Positions 34,842 through 43,395 of a DNA stretch of 52,532 nucleotides are shown here, piece by piece (the stretch's first letter is position 1; every line of letters starts with the position of its first letter). This DNA comes from a bacterium (GTDB taxonomy: Bacteria > Vulcanimicrobiota > Vulcanimicrobiia > Vulcanimicrobiales > SCRA01). Below the pieces are notes generated by a model. The model saw nothing but the letters and a program-made list of their open reading frames with translations. It was not told where the DNA came from and made no database searches. Both the position numbers and the translations under genes were made by a program. The DNA lies in NCBI GenBank assembly GCA_004297985.1, contig SCRA01000088.1, positions 1 to 52,532 on the forward strand, written 5' to 3'.

Positions 34842-35831
34842 TTAGGATAACGCCGACCCGAGCACCTCCGGGTTGACGAGGTTGGGTGGGCGCTCGCCGC
34901 GCAGGAACGCCGTCACGCTGTCGATGATCGCGGTCGCGATCGCCTCGCGCGTCTCTAGGGTCGCGCTTCCCAAGTGCGGAGTGAGCACGACGTTGTCGAG
35001 ATCGATCAGACCCGCGTGGACCTCGGGCTCGCGCTCGTAGACGTCCAGCGCCGCGCCGGCGATACGGCGTACCCGCAACGCCTCCACCAGCGCGGCCTCA
35101 TCGACGATCGGTCCACGGGCCGTATTGACGAGGTAGGACGAGGGTTTCATGAGCGCGAGTTGCGCGGCGCCAATCAGATGATGGGTGCCGGGGTGGTAGC
35201 TCGCGTGCAGCGAGACGAAGTCGCTCTCGCGCAGGAGTGCGTCGAGGTCGCGGTATTCGACGCCAAGCTCGGCCTCCTCCGAGGGTGCGAGCGCCTGGCG
35301 CTTGTTGTAGAGGACGCGCATGCCGAAGCCGTGCGCTCGGCGCGCCACCGAGCGCCCGATGTCGCCGAAGCCGATGATTCCGATGGTCTTGCCCGCCACG
35401 ATGCACCCAGCGAAGTGGAGCGATTGCGAACCCGGGAACATGCCGGCGCGTAAGCCGCGGTCGGCTTCCGGTATGCGCCGCGCCACGGCCATGAGGATCG
35501 CCCAATGGAGGTCGGCGGTTGCCTCGGTCACGATGCTGGGGATGGTCGTTACGGCGATGCCGCGAGCCGTGGCCCGGGCGACGTCGATATTCGCTGGATG
35601 AACGGCGCCGTTGGCGATAAGCCGCAGGCTGGAGCCGGCGTCCACGACCTCGGCATCGATCCGGTCGTGCAGCAGACAACAGAGCACGTCGGCACGTGCC
35701 GCCTCCTGCAGCAGCCGATCGCGCGAGAGGATCCGGCTGGAGTCAGGGTTGACATCGACTTCGACTCCGGGGAGCGCGCGGAGACGCCGCAAGGGAGCCT
35801 CGACGATCGGCTGCGTGACGAAGATGCGCAT
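34842..35831 (-). CDS. D-isomer-specific 2-hydroxyacid dehydrogenase
   Basis: NAD(P)-dependent dehydrogenase of 329 aa. Nucleotide motif IGIIGFGDIGRSVA is followed by the catalytic set Arg in NTARGP, Glu in DVYEREP and His in TPHLGSA. Typical length. It sits between binding protein 2 and the permeases, 9 and 18 bases from its neighbours. It would interconvert a 2-oxo acid and a D-2-hydroxy acid produced or used by the pathway. Confidence 0.92.
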   Translation of the reverse strand: MRIFVTQPIVEAPLRRLRALPGVEVDVNPDSSRILSRDRLLQEAARADVLCCLLHDRIDAEVVDAGSSLRLIANGAVHPANIDVARATARGIAVTTIPSIVTEATADLHWAILMAVARRIPEADRGLRAGMFPGSQSLHFAGCIVAGKTIGIIGFGDIGRSVARRAHGFGMRVLYNKRQALAPSEEAELGVEYRDLDALLRESDFVSLHASYHPGTHHLIGAAQLALMKPSSYLVNTARGPIVDEAALVEALRVRRIAGAALDVYEREPEVHAGLIDLDNVVLTPHLGSATLETREAIATAIIDSVTAFLRGERPPNLVNPEVLGSALS

Positions 35832-35840
35832 GGGTCCCTC

Positions 35841-37130
35841 TTACGGTGCCTTGATGCCTTGGAACGCCGTCGAGTAAACCGGCTGTTTCAGATACTGTTG
35901 CGGCGAGAGGCTCCAGAACTGCGAGACGTTCGGATAGGTCTTGAGCACGACGTTCCAGGTCTTGCCGTACTTCGCCAGCGGTCCAGTCACCGTCTCGATC
36001 CGCCGCACGTAGATGTTCTCGACGGGGTTGTTGTACGCATCCAGCTGCAGCGGCCCGAACGCAGAGTCCGCGAGACGTACTGAGCGCACGGCGGCCAGAA
36101 AGGCGTCGGTGTTCTCGACGTTCCCGTGCACCTTCAGCATCGCGTCGTCGATCCACTGCGCCGCCGTGAAGAAGGCGGCCGCCATGTACGACGGCAGCTT
36201 TCCCGTCTTCGCCGCGAAGTTCGCATCGAATCCCTGGGTTGCCGGGTCGTTGCGCCCCTCGGCGAAGTGGCCGAAGCTGATGATCCCGTCGACCACGTCC
36301 GGAGGCAGCGTTCGGGTATTGGACTGGTCGGTGGTGGTCTCGTTGGCGATCAGCGGGATCTTGCCTTTGAGGCCAAACGCGTGCCACTGCTGAAGAAAGT
36401 GCACGGCGTCGGAGCCCACCATCTCCACGAAGACGACGTCCGGTTTGGCGGCCTCGATCTGCGAGAGGTAGGGGCTGTAGTCGGTGTTACCGAGCGGAGT
36501 CCAGATCTGCTTGAGGACTTTGCCGCCCTTGTCGGTGAACGTCTGGTTGAAGCCGCCGACGTTCTCGTAGCCGAAGGCGTAGGCGTCGGCGATGGTCACG
36601 ACGGTTCGATATCCCTTATCGTAGGCCCAGTCGCCGGCCGGATGCGTCGGCTGGCTGCTGGTCCAGCCGGCAACGCGGATAACGTACTTGTTGACTTTGC
36701 GCTGGGTCAGATCATCCGCGGAGACCGTCGGCTCCAGGAACGGAATCTCGTGCTGAATGGCGTAAGGCGCCACGGCCAGGCCCTCGTTGGCGAGGTAAGG
36801 CCCCACGATCATCTGGACGTGGTCTTGCTCGACGGCTTGCCGCGCCACGGTCAGGGCACGAGCCGGATCGGAGCCGGTATCGTAGAAGGTGAATTGGATC
36901 TTCCGTCCACTCACGGTATCGCCGTGCTCCGCCCAATAGAGCTTCCAGGCGGTGACCATATCGTGGCCGGCGGCGGCGGCGGTGCCCGACTCGGAGGCCA
37001 AGACACCGATGCGGATCGGGGGATTCTCCGCGCCGCGCGCGGAGACCGTGGTCAACGAGAGAGCTGCGGCGCAGATGGAAACGTACGCCGCGACGTGATG
37101 ATGACGAAGGAAAGCGAAAACCCGTTTCAT
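35841..37130 (-). CDS. Branched-chain-type ABC transporter substrate-binding protein 2
   Basis: Secreted binding protein of 429 aa. Signal peptide about 1-34 (helix AAYVSICAAALSLTTVSARG). The mature part starts PPIRIGVLASESGTAAAAG, with RQAVEQDHVQMIVGPYLANEG. It is clearly more diverged from copies 1 and 3 than they are from each other, and lacks their terminal CNxCK. ATG 37130 has GGGAGG five bases upstream. First gene of the transporter operon proper, so it is the likeliest cognate partner. Confidence 0.93.
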   Translation of the reverse strand: MKRVFAFLRHHHVAAYVSICAAALSLTTVSARGAENPPIRIGVLASESGTAAAAGHDMVTAWKLYWAEHGDTVSGRKIQFTFYDTGSDPARALTVARQAVEQDHVQMIVGPYLANEGLAVAPYAIQHEIPFLEPTVSADDLTQRKVNKYVIRVAGWTSSQPTHPAGDWAYDKGYRTVVTIADAYAFGYENVGGFNQTFTDKGGKVLKQIWTPLGNTDYSPYLSQIEAAKPDVVFVEMVGSDAVHFLQQWHAFGLKGKIPLIANETTTDQSNTRTLPPDVVDGIISFGHFAEGRNDPATQGFDANFAAKTGKLPSYMAAAFFTAAQWIDDAMLKVHGNVENTDAFLAAVRSVRLADSAFGPLQLDAYNNPVENIYVRRIETVTGPLAKYGKTWNVVLKTYPNVSQFWSLSPQQYLKQPVYSTAFQGIKAP

Positions 37131-37272
37131 GCGGTCCTCCCAGCGTGCAAGCTGCACAGGCGAGTAGCAATCAGCGGCCTCGGAAATCGTCTTTTTTGTT
37201 GTTGTTCGCTTGATAAATATCGGAGTCCCTGTCGAGAACCTTCGGGCGGGGAGAGAAATTGCCGCAGGGCAC
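37131..37272 (-). promoter_or_regulatory. Intergenic region with a degenerate TetR-type site upstream of binding protein 2
   Basis: At 37202-37217 reads TTGTTC-N4-GATAAA: one arm matches the perfect operators at 23135 and 24060 and the other matches 4 of 6. No TTGACA lies at the right distance. It may be a weak third site, or chance in an AT-rich gap. Confidence 0.3.
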
Positions 37273-38181
37273 TCAGCCGCTCCGCAATCCCTCGGGTGGG
37301 CTCAGGCGCGCGCGCGCTCCCCGGTACCAATCCAGGATCTGCCCCGCCTTCATAAAGGCGACGCCTTCGTGCCCGGCCATGTGCGCAAGCAGACGCTCGA
37401 GGCTCGCAATGCGGTGCGGCACGCCGCTGACGTACGGATGGATCGCGATGGACATGACGCGCACGTTGCTGGCGCTTTCCTTGTAGAGCCAGTCGAACTG
37501 CCGGCGCCCGCGCTCGTAGAGCTCGTCGGAGGCGTGACGATCCATCACGTAGATGACGATGTCGTTCATCTCGATCGGATACGGAACGGCCACCAGCGAG
37601 CCGTGCTCGGTGGAGATATCGACGGGCTGGTCGTCCATCGGGCCCCAGTCGCAGACGTACTCGAGACCCTCGGCCGCGAGGTAATCCGGGGTGTCGAACG
37701 TCTCGCCTAAGCCGGGTCCCAGCCAGCCGCGAGGGCGCAGGCCCGTCTTCTCCTGGATCACATCCAGCGTCTTGCGGATCACACCGCGCTCGTCTTGCTC
37801 CATCATCAGCGGCCGCTGGTAGAAGCTGTGCCCCATCATCTCCCAGTCGGCATCGACGCACGCTTTCACGATCTGGGGATAGACGTTGCAGACGTTGGCG
37901 TTGATGCTCAACGTGCACTTCACGCCGTGCGCGTTCAAGACGTCGAGAAAGCGCCAGAAGCCTACTCGCATTCCGTACTCGCCCCACGCCCAGTTCGGCA
38001 CGTCGGGAACGTACGCGCCCCCTTGCGGCGGCGAGATGGCCGTGCGGGGCATGGGTTGGTCGAAGCGCCACTCCTCAACGTTGACGATGACGTGGACGAT
38101 GATCCGCGTACCCGCGGGCGGCTCCAGGCGCGCGCGTCCGGCAATCGGCGAATAGACGGTACGTAGCGTGGCAGCGGACAT
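37273..38181 (-). CDS. PuuE-like polysaccharide-deacetylase-fold hydrolase
   Basis: NodB-fold protein of 302 aa from the group of PuuE allantoinases and related deacetylases. Motifs: HVIVNVEEWRFDQPMPR, PDVPNWAWGEYGMRVG, PRGWLGPGLGETFDTPDYLA, CDWGPMDDQP and AIHPYVSGVPHR. No signal peptide, so it acts in the cytoplasm on a small molecule rather than on polysaccharide. GGGGTGA precedes the ATG. The substrate is probably a ureide or amide (family inference). Confidence 0.88.
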   Translation of the reverse strand: MSAATLRTVYSPIAGRARLEPPAGTRIIVHVIVNVEEWRFDQPMPRTAISPPQGGAYVPDVPNWAWGEYGMRVGFWRFLDVLNAHGVKCTLSINANVCNVYPQIVKACVDADWEMMGHSFYQRPLMMEQDERGVIRKTLDVIQEKTGLRPRGWLGPGLGETFDTPDYLAAEGLEYVCDWGPMDDQPVDISTEHGSLVAVPYPIEMNDIVIYVMDRHASDELYERGRRQFDWLYKESASNVRVMSIAIHPYVSGVPHRIASLERLLAHMAGHEGVAFMKAGQILDWYRGARARLSPPEGLRSG

Positions 38182-38216
38182 GACTCACCCCATCTCGAGC
38201 TCGAACAGGTGATTAG

Positions 38217-39830
38217 CTAGTTCAAACGCTTCACCGCGCCGTCGGCCGCGTACCAATCGACGGTACGCCCAGTCGTATCCACCGTCACGACGCGCTGCTC
38301 GGTAAAGTGATCGAAGGACTCGATCCCCGTCTCGCGGCCGACCCCGCTCTCCTTGAAGCCGCCCCAAGGGGAGGCCGGATCGAGCCGGTGATGATCGTTG
38401 ATCCACACCATCCCGAACATCAGCTTGCTCGCTACCCGGTGTGCCCGCGCCACGTCGTTCGTCCAGATGGAAGCTCCTAGACCGAATCGCGTCCCGTTGG
38501 CGATACGGAGCGCGTCGGCCTCGTCCTCGAACGGGATGACGACGGTGACGGGGCCGAAGACCTCATCCTGCGCGACCTCCGATCTCGGGTCCACGTCGTA
38601 CAGCACGGTCGGCTCCAGAAAGAAGCCGCCGCTTGGGACGCCTGAGGGGATTCCGCCTCCCGTGAGCACCTGTGCCCCGTCACGCTTCGCGCGCTCCAGC
38701 ATCGCGAGAATGCGCTCATGCGATCGCTTCGAGATCACCGGGCCGAGCTGCGTGCGCGAGTCGTTCGGATCCCCCACGCGAATCCCAGCGACTTTCGTCC
38801 TGAACGCCTCGAGGAACTCACGATAGCGCGAACGCTGCACCAGGATGCGCGAGCCGCAGATGCAGGTCTGCCCCGCGGCGATGAATGCCGCGAAGGCCGC
38901 TCCATTGACGGCGCGCTCGAGCTCCATGTCCTGGAAGACGATTACCGCGCCCTTGCCGCCGAGCTCCAGCGTCACGGCCGCGAAGTTCTGCGCGGCCGAG
39001 GCTCCGATCTTCCGACCGATGTCGCTGCCGCCCGTGAAGACGACCTTGCGTATCCCGCGATGCGCCACGAGCGGCGCGGCGACTTCCGCTCCGGATCCGT
39101 TGACCATGTTGATCACGCCCGCCGGTACCCCGGCCTCGACCAGCAGCTCCACCAGACGCACCGATGTATATGGCGTCTGCTCCGAGGGCTTGATCACCAC
39201 GCTGTTCCCTGTCGCCAGCGCGGGCGCAAGGCTCTTCGAGAGAATCATCAGCGGATGGTTGAACGAGGAGACCAGCGCTGCCACGCCGAGCGGCACGCGT
39301 TGCGTATAGTTGAGGTACGGCCCTTCGACGGGTATCACGTCACTGCGGCGCGTGAGGGCGAGCGCTGCGAAGTAGCGGTAGAACTGCCCCAGACGGCTGA
39401 TTTGCGCCCGCGTCTCGACGATCGGCCGCCCGTTGTTCAGCGTCTCCAGCCGGAAGAACGCTTCGAGGTCGGCTTCGAAGAGGTCGGCGAAGCGGTTGAG
39501 GACGCGGGCGCGCTCGTGTACCGAAGCGTCACGCCATTCGCCGCGCTCGAACGCGGAACCGGCTGCCTCCACGGCGCGGCTCACGTCCTCCGCGCCGGCG
39601 GCGGCCAGGGTTCCGATAGGCTGGCCCGTTGTCGGGTCGATCACGGGTAGCGTCGCACCGCCCGTGGCATTGCGCCAAACTCCATCGATGAAGAGCGGCG
39701 CGTGGTATGGCGCGGCTGCGCCGAGCACGCTAGTCGTCGTGCCGGCGCCAGGTGCAGAGGTGGAAGGCGTACGCGTGACCATGATGTCTGACCTTTCGCT
39801 GAAACGGCAGCATCGACGTCGCGGCGTCAT
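38217..39830 (-). CDS. Aldehyde dehydrogenase 2 (NAD-dependent)
   Basis: Aldehyde dehydrogenase of 537 aa; Asn191 in SSFNHPL, Glu289 in LELGGKGA and Cys323 in AGQTCICG are in place. ATG 39830 overlaps the hydratase stop (ATGA), giving a 40-residue unconserved leader; ATG 39782 would give a normal length. Similar in layout to aldehyde dehydrogenase 1, including WGGFKESGVGRETG, so the two may handle successive or alternative aldehydes of the island's pathway. Confidence 0.93.
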   Translation of the reverse strand: MTPRRRCCRFSERSDIMVTRTPSTSAPGAGTTTSVLGAAAPYHAPLFIDGVWRNATGGATLPVIDPTTGQPIGTLAAAGAEDVSRAVEAAGSAFERGEWRDASVHERARVLNRFADLFEADLEAFFRLETLNNGRPIVETRAQISRLGQFYRYFAALALTRRSDVIPVEGPYLNYTQRVPLGVAALVSSFNHPLMILSKSLAPALATGNSVVIKPSEQTPYTSVRLVELLVEAGVPAGVINMVNGSGAEVAAPLVAHRGIRKVVFTGGSDIGRKIGASAAQNFAAVTLELGGKGAVIVFQDMELERAVNGAAFAAFIAAGQTCICGSRILVQRSRYREFLEAFRTKVAGIRVGDPNDSRTQLGPVISKRSHERILAMLERAKRDGAQVLTGGGIPSGVPSGGFFLEPTVLYDVDPRSEVAQDEVFGPVTVVIPFEDEADALRIANGTRFGLGASIWTNDVARAHRVASKLMFGMVWINDHHRLDPASPWGGFKESGVGRETGIESFDHFTEQRVVTVDTTGRTVDWYAADGAVKRLN

Positions 39831-40576
39831 CGGCGAAGCATGGTAGCACTGCAGACGGTGAGCGCTTCGACGGCGAGCCGGCAGTTGCTCTCGAACGAGT
39901 TCTGCAGCATCGTGTGAAAGAGATCTTTGCAGGCGCGCGTCGAGGCCGGGTCGAGCTGCATGATCCGCTCGGTCAGCGCGTCGGCCGCGATGCCTAGTTT
40001 CGCAACATCGGCGACCACATCCGAGACGAGGCCGATCTCCAGCGCGCGCCGAGCGGTGAACGGCTCACCGAAGAGGACCAAAGGAAAGGCGTGCCGGGGC
40101 AAGACATACTCGCCCAGATACGCCATGATCGCAGCCGGCGGGAGACCCGCTCGCATCTCGGGGAACGCGAGCGAAGCGCGTTCGACGGCCAACGCGAAGT
40201 CGCACAGGATCGCAAGGCCACAGCCGAAGCCGAACGCATCTCCCTGTATCTCGGCGACGCTGATGAGCGGCGTGGCGCGCAGGATCTGCTTGAAGCTGAC
40301 CAAGCGTGCCGCCTCGGCGCGCACCCCCGCGACGCTCTCCCCGGCACGCTCGCGCCCCGTGCAGAATACGCTTCCCCTCGCTCGCAGGCGCAGCACGCGG
40401 GCGCGAGGCGCAACCGCCTCCTCGCGCAACACGGCAAGCATCGCCTCGAACATCGCTGCGCTGATCTCGTTTCCCCGCTCCGGATGGTCGAGCGTGAACG
40501 TGAGCACGTCGCCGACGCGGTCGATATGCACCGCCCCGGACCCGTGAGAAGATGCTAGACCCTGTTGCACAGGCAT
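39827..40576 (-). CDS. Enoyl-CoA hydratase/isomerase-family protein
   Basis: Crotonase-fold protein of 249 aa. It has the oxyanion region GDAFGFGCGLAILCDFALA and the segment FPEMRAGLPPAAIMAYL; the Glu of the hydratase pair is present in this last motif, whereas the first-helix Glu is not obvious. The start is uncertain: ATG 40576 lies at the edge of the GntR palindrome, and GTG 40609 would include the palindrome in the coding region. First gene of the minus-strand operon ending at livF. Confidence 0.85.
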   Translation of the reverse strand: MPVQQGLASSHGSGAVHIDRVGDVLTFTLDHPERGNEISAAMFEAMLAVLREEAVAPRARVLRLRARGSVFCTGRERAGESVAGVRAEAARLVSFKQILRATPLISVAEIQGDAFGFGCGLAILCDFALAVERASLAFPEMRAGLPPAAIMAYLGEYVLPRHAFPLVLFGEPFTARRALEIGLVSDVVADVAKLGIAADALTERIMQLDPASTRACKDLFHTMLQNSFESNCRLAVEALTVCSATMLRR

Positions 40577-40595
40577 TGTATACTCGGTATACAAT
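40565..40595. promoter_or_regulatory. GntR-type operator and promoter
   Basis: Perfect palindrome ATTGTATAC-TCG-GTATACAAT (40575-40595). On the plus strand TTGCAC (40565-40570), 17 bases, TATACA (40588-40593) forms a good promoter for the GntR gene, with the -10 inside the operator. The palindrome also covers the start region of the divergent hydratase gene. Confidence 0.75.
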
Positions 40596-40660
40596 TTCCG
40601 AAACGACACTCCTTTCTCGGATAACGAAAGACTGCATTATTCCATGAACGGCCCCTCTAC

Positions 40661-41419
40661 GTGACCCGGTTGCGCGGCGCTGCTGCAAGCGCTGCCCTCG
40701 CCTCGATCGCCGGCCGCCACCGTGCGCTACGCGAGCTACGCCCTGAGGGGGCAGCGGCTCACTCGCTGAGCAGCGCCGTGGTCGTCCCGCCGTTGCGCGA
40801 GGCAATCATCGGGGGACAACTGCCTCCGGGGACCCGATTATCGGAGGTCGAGCTCGCTCGCGAGCTTGGGGTGAGTCGCACCCCGGTGCGCGAGGCGCTC
40901 GCCCAGCTCGAGCGCGATGGGCTGGTGACGATCGTCGCGCGGGCCGGTGCCTTCGTTAGGACAGTGACGGTCGATGATCTCGCCGAGATCTATGAGACGC
41001 GTATGGCGCTCGAGACGTTCGCCGTCCAGTTAGTCGCGCAACGCCTCACCCCGGTCGGCCGCACCCGCCTCGAGGAGGTGCTGGCCGAGATGCGCGAGCG
41101 CGTCGCACACGACGATCACGTCGGCTACACGGCGGAGCTCGACCGCTTCTACGCGATCATCATGGAGCTTGCGGGGAATGCCACGCTGCGTCAAATCCAC
41201 GAAACCGTCCTCGTCCCCGTGCGGAGGCTTCGCCGCATCGCGATGAGCCACGAGAACCGCATGGCCGAATCGCTGGTGCACGCCGAGGAGATCGCCGGCG
41301 CGATGCTTGCCGGTGACGGCGCCGGCGCCGCCGCGGCGATGCGCGAACAGCTCGTCACCGCATGTCAGGCCGCAAAAGACGTCCTGCTCCACGCACCCCA
41401 TGCTTGCCCTCCCCCGTGA
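40661..41419 (+). CDS. GntR-family regulator, FCD (FadR-like) subgroup
   Basis: Regulator of 252 aa. A winged helix (about 42-105) contains PGTRLSEVELARELGVSRTPVREALAQLERDGLV, here cited as its ends PGTRLSEVE and QLERDGLV; the C-terminal helical FCD domain has metal-binding Asp/His candidates (ELDRFYAIIMELAGN, HAEEI). GTG 40661 or a later GTG in SSAVVVPP may be the start. Such proteins usually sense organic acids and bind TTGTATAC-like palindromes, one of which lies 66 bases upstream. Confidence 0.92.
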   Translation: MTRLRGAAASAALASIAGRHRALRELRPEGAAAHSLSSAVVVPPLREAIIGGQLPPGTRLSEVELARELGVSRTPVREALAQLERDGLVTIVARAGAFVRTVTVDDLAEIYETRMALETFAVQLVAQRLTPVGRTRLEEVLAEMRERVAHDDHVGYTAELDRFYAIIMELAGNATLRQIHETVLVPVRRLRRIAMSHENRMAESLVHAEEIAGAMLAGDGAGAAAAMREQLVTACQAAKDVLLHAPHACPPP

Positions 41420-41455
41420 TACCCACTCGCAGACACCCGAGAAAGGGATAAGCCG

Positions 41456-42727
41456 ATGCGCGTCTCCACCTCCGTCTCGCTCCGCGCCCTCGTGCTCGTC
41501 GTGGCAGCCGCGGCCGTCACCGCCACCGCTGCGCCGGTTGCCGCAGCCCCGGCTCCCGTCGTTGCGGAACAACAGCCGATCACGATCGGCCTGCTGATCC
41601 CGACCAGCGGCAACTTCGCTGCGCCGGGCCAATACATGAAGGAAGGCTTCGAGCTCTACCTCAAGCAGCACGACGATACGCTGGGCGGGCGCAAGGTCGT
41701 CGTGATCCAAGCCGACAGCGGCGGAAACCCGGCCACCGGGCTGACCCAGGCGCGCCGGCTCGTCGAGCAAGACCACGTCAACATCATCGTCGGACCGCTC
41801 TCCACCGCCGTCGACCAGGCGATCATCCCATACATCACCTCGCACAAGGTGCCGGCGATCTTCCCCGTGCTTTCACCGGACGACATCACGCAGCGCATGC
41901 CTGCCGCGTACGTCGTTCGCACGAGTCCGGCTAGCAGCCAGACCACCCAGCCGCTCGGCGACTACGCGTACAAGACGCTCAAGTACCGCAAGGTCGCGAC
42001 GATCGCCTACGACTTCTCCTTCGGCTGGGAAAGCATCGGTGGCTTCGTCCAGACGTTCCAAAGCGACGGCGGGAAAGTCCTCAAGCAGCTCTGGACTCCG
42101 GTCGCAACTTCCGATTACGGGCCCTATCTCTCTGAGCTCCCGCGCAACGTCGACGCGATCATGTGCAGCTTCTCCGGCGCCGCTGCCGTCAACTTCATCA
42201 AGCAGTACAAAGCCTTCGGCTTGAAGACGCCGTTGATCTGTCAGGGGAATACCACCGACGAGAGTACTCTGCCGGCAACCGGCCCCGCAGCCCTCGGGAT
42301 ACTGACGGCGCTCCACTACAGCACCGCGCTCGATCGGCCACAGAACAAACAATTCGTGGCGGCTTACACCAAGGCGTACGGCCACCAACCCTCATACTAC
42401 GGCGAGGGGACGTACGACGCGGCGCTCGTGCTCGCCGGGGCGGTCGGTAAGCTCCACGGCAACATCGCCGATACGCAGAAGTTTATCGCGGCGATGCGCT
42501 CCCTGCATGTGACGGAGGCGCCGCGCGGCCCGCTGGTGTTCGACCGCTACGGCAACCCCGATCAAAACGTCTACATTCGCAAGGTCGAGATGATCGGTGG
42601 AAAGCTCGAGAACGTCGTGACCGAGACGATGCCCAACGTATCACAATTTTGGACCTACGACCCCGTGGCGACCTTGCAGCACCCCGTGTACTCGCGGGAT
42701 TACCCGGTCTGCAACGCCTGCAAGTAA
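41456..42727 (+). CDS. Branched-chain-type ABC transporter substrate-binding protein 3
   Basis: Secreted binding protein of 423 aa with a signal peptide (about 1-38, Ala/Val-rich). The mature part begins QPITIGLLIPTSG. It shares long identical blocks with copy 1, such as KVATIAYDFSFGWESIGG and KQYKAFGLKTPLICQGN, and the same terminal CNACK, so the two arose by duplication. It lies 36 bases after gntR and is probably co-transcribed and GntR-controlled, whereas copy 1 is under the TetR-type operator. Confidence 0.93.
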   Translation: MRVSTSVSLRALVLVVAAAAVTATAAPVAAAPAPVVAEQQPITIGLLIPTSGNFAAPGQYMKEGFELYLKQHDDTLGGRKVVVIQADSGGNPATGLTQARRLVEQDHVNIIVGPLSTAVDQAIIPYITSHKVPAIFPVLSPDDITQRMPAAYVVRTSPASSQTTQPLGDYAYKTLKYRKVATIAYDFSFGWESIGGFVQTFQSDGGKVLKQLWTPVATSDYGPYLSELPRNVDAIMCSFSGAAAVNFIKQYKAFGLKTPLICQGNTTDESTLPATGPAALGILTALHYSTALDRPQNKQFVAAYTKAYGHQPSYYGEGTYDAALVLAGAVGKLHGNIADTQKFIAAMRSLHVTEAPRGPLVFDRYGNPDQNVYIRKVEMIGGKLENVVTETMPNVSQFWTYDPVATLQHPVYSRDYPVCNACK

Positions 42728-42908
42728 TCCGGACAGCTTCTGGACTCCTTCGCGGAGCTCTCGCACGCGGAGGCTCGCTCGCCCAAGCGGCAGGCCTCAA
42801 TTCTTCATCGAACTTCTCATGGACCTAGCGCCTACCCGGTCCGGGAAATCGTAGGACGGCCGGTCCCCGTAAACACTCCCCAGATTGGCCCCGTAGCCTC
42901 GGAAAACA

Positions 42909-42951
42909 TGAAGGCCGGAAATCCTTCTTCCACCAGGATTTCCGGCCTTCA
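42909..42951. terminator. Strong bidirectional hairpin between convergent genes
   Basis: Perfect 16-bp inverted repeat (42909-42924 with 42936-42951; arm TGAAGGCCGGAAATCC) around an 11-base loop. On the minus strand it is followed by TGTTTTCC, a weak T-run; on the plus strand by AGGCCTTTCC. It lies between the binding-protein gene and the convergent small gene. The rest of 42728-43017 shows no gene. Confidence 0.6.
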
Positions 42952-43017
42952 GGCCTTTCCGTTAGGCCTCTCCCGCTCAGTCCGCGGGCGCTCCCGTGCT
43001 CGAGGACTTATAAGCCC

Positions 43018-43233
43018 TTATCGGCCTTTCTTGCGAAGCTGGCTAAGCGAGTCGACGTTCTCGCGGCTCAGGAGTGTCCCGAGCTTCGCGTCACTGCGGT
43101 AACCGCTGGCGAAGTCCTCGCCGTAAATTCCGCGCAGCGTGCCAACACGCGTGTTATCGTTCTTGCGGCGAATCTGTCCATCTCCGTCACGGCACCGGCC
43201 GTCAAGGCCGGGCGGGCAATTCTTCTTTGGCAT
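43018..43233 (-). CDS. Small conserved-looking protein of the XRE locus
   Basis: Protein of 71 aa: MPKKNCPPGLDGRCRDGDG at the start, then RKNDNTRVGTLRGIYGEDFA and SDAKLGTLLSRENVDSLSQL. GGAGG lies nine bases upstream of ATG 43233. I have the impression of similar small proteins beside XRE regulators but cannot name a family. Divergent from the XRE gene, with overlapping promoters between them. Confidence 0.6.
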   Translation of the reverse strand: MPKKNCPPGLDGRCRDGDGQIRRKNDNTRVGTLRGIYGEDFASGYRSDAKLGTLLSRENVDSLSQLRKKGR

Positions 43234-43312
43234 CTTCCGTAGCCTCCGAAAGGGTAATTGCTGGCTTGAAGCGAACGTTTGTTCGGTTTTGGTAGACAAC
43301 GCCTTGCCTTTT

Positions 43313-43363
43313 AGTACACAATTGTTTAATATAGTTGACAATTCCTCCTTTCGGAGCTAAGTT
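43313..43363. promoter_or_regulatory. Overlapping divergent promoters of the XRE locus
   Basis: Plus: TTGACA (43335-43340), 17 bases, TAAGTT (43358-43363). Minus: TTGTCA (43341-43336), 17 bases, TGTACT (43318-43313). The two -35 boxes overlap, and AATTGT (43320-43325) with ACAATT (43338-43343) forms an inverted repeat, a natural site for the XRE protein to control both genes. Confidence 0.55.
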
Positions 43364-43395
43364 TAAGGGAGCCCTACACCCCCGGAGGAGGACCA

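Noticed and set aside
35841-37130. Binding protein 2 as a third member of the recent duplication
   Set aside because: It is clearly more diverged, lacks the CNxCK end and the shared identical blocks; only the family is common.
27140-42727. A complete meta-cleavage aromatic pathway
   Set aside because: No extradiol dioxygenase, 4-oxalocrotonate tautomerase or aldolase is present; only ACMSD-like and dehydrogenase steps can be supported.
42728-43017. attL site or tRNA gene beside the decayed integrase
   Set aside because: No tRNA-like fold or copy of the 52089-52112 sequence was seen; only the hairpin at 42909-42951.
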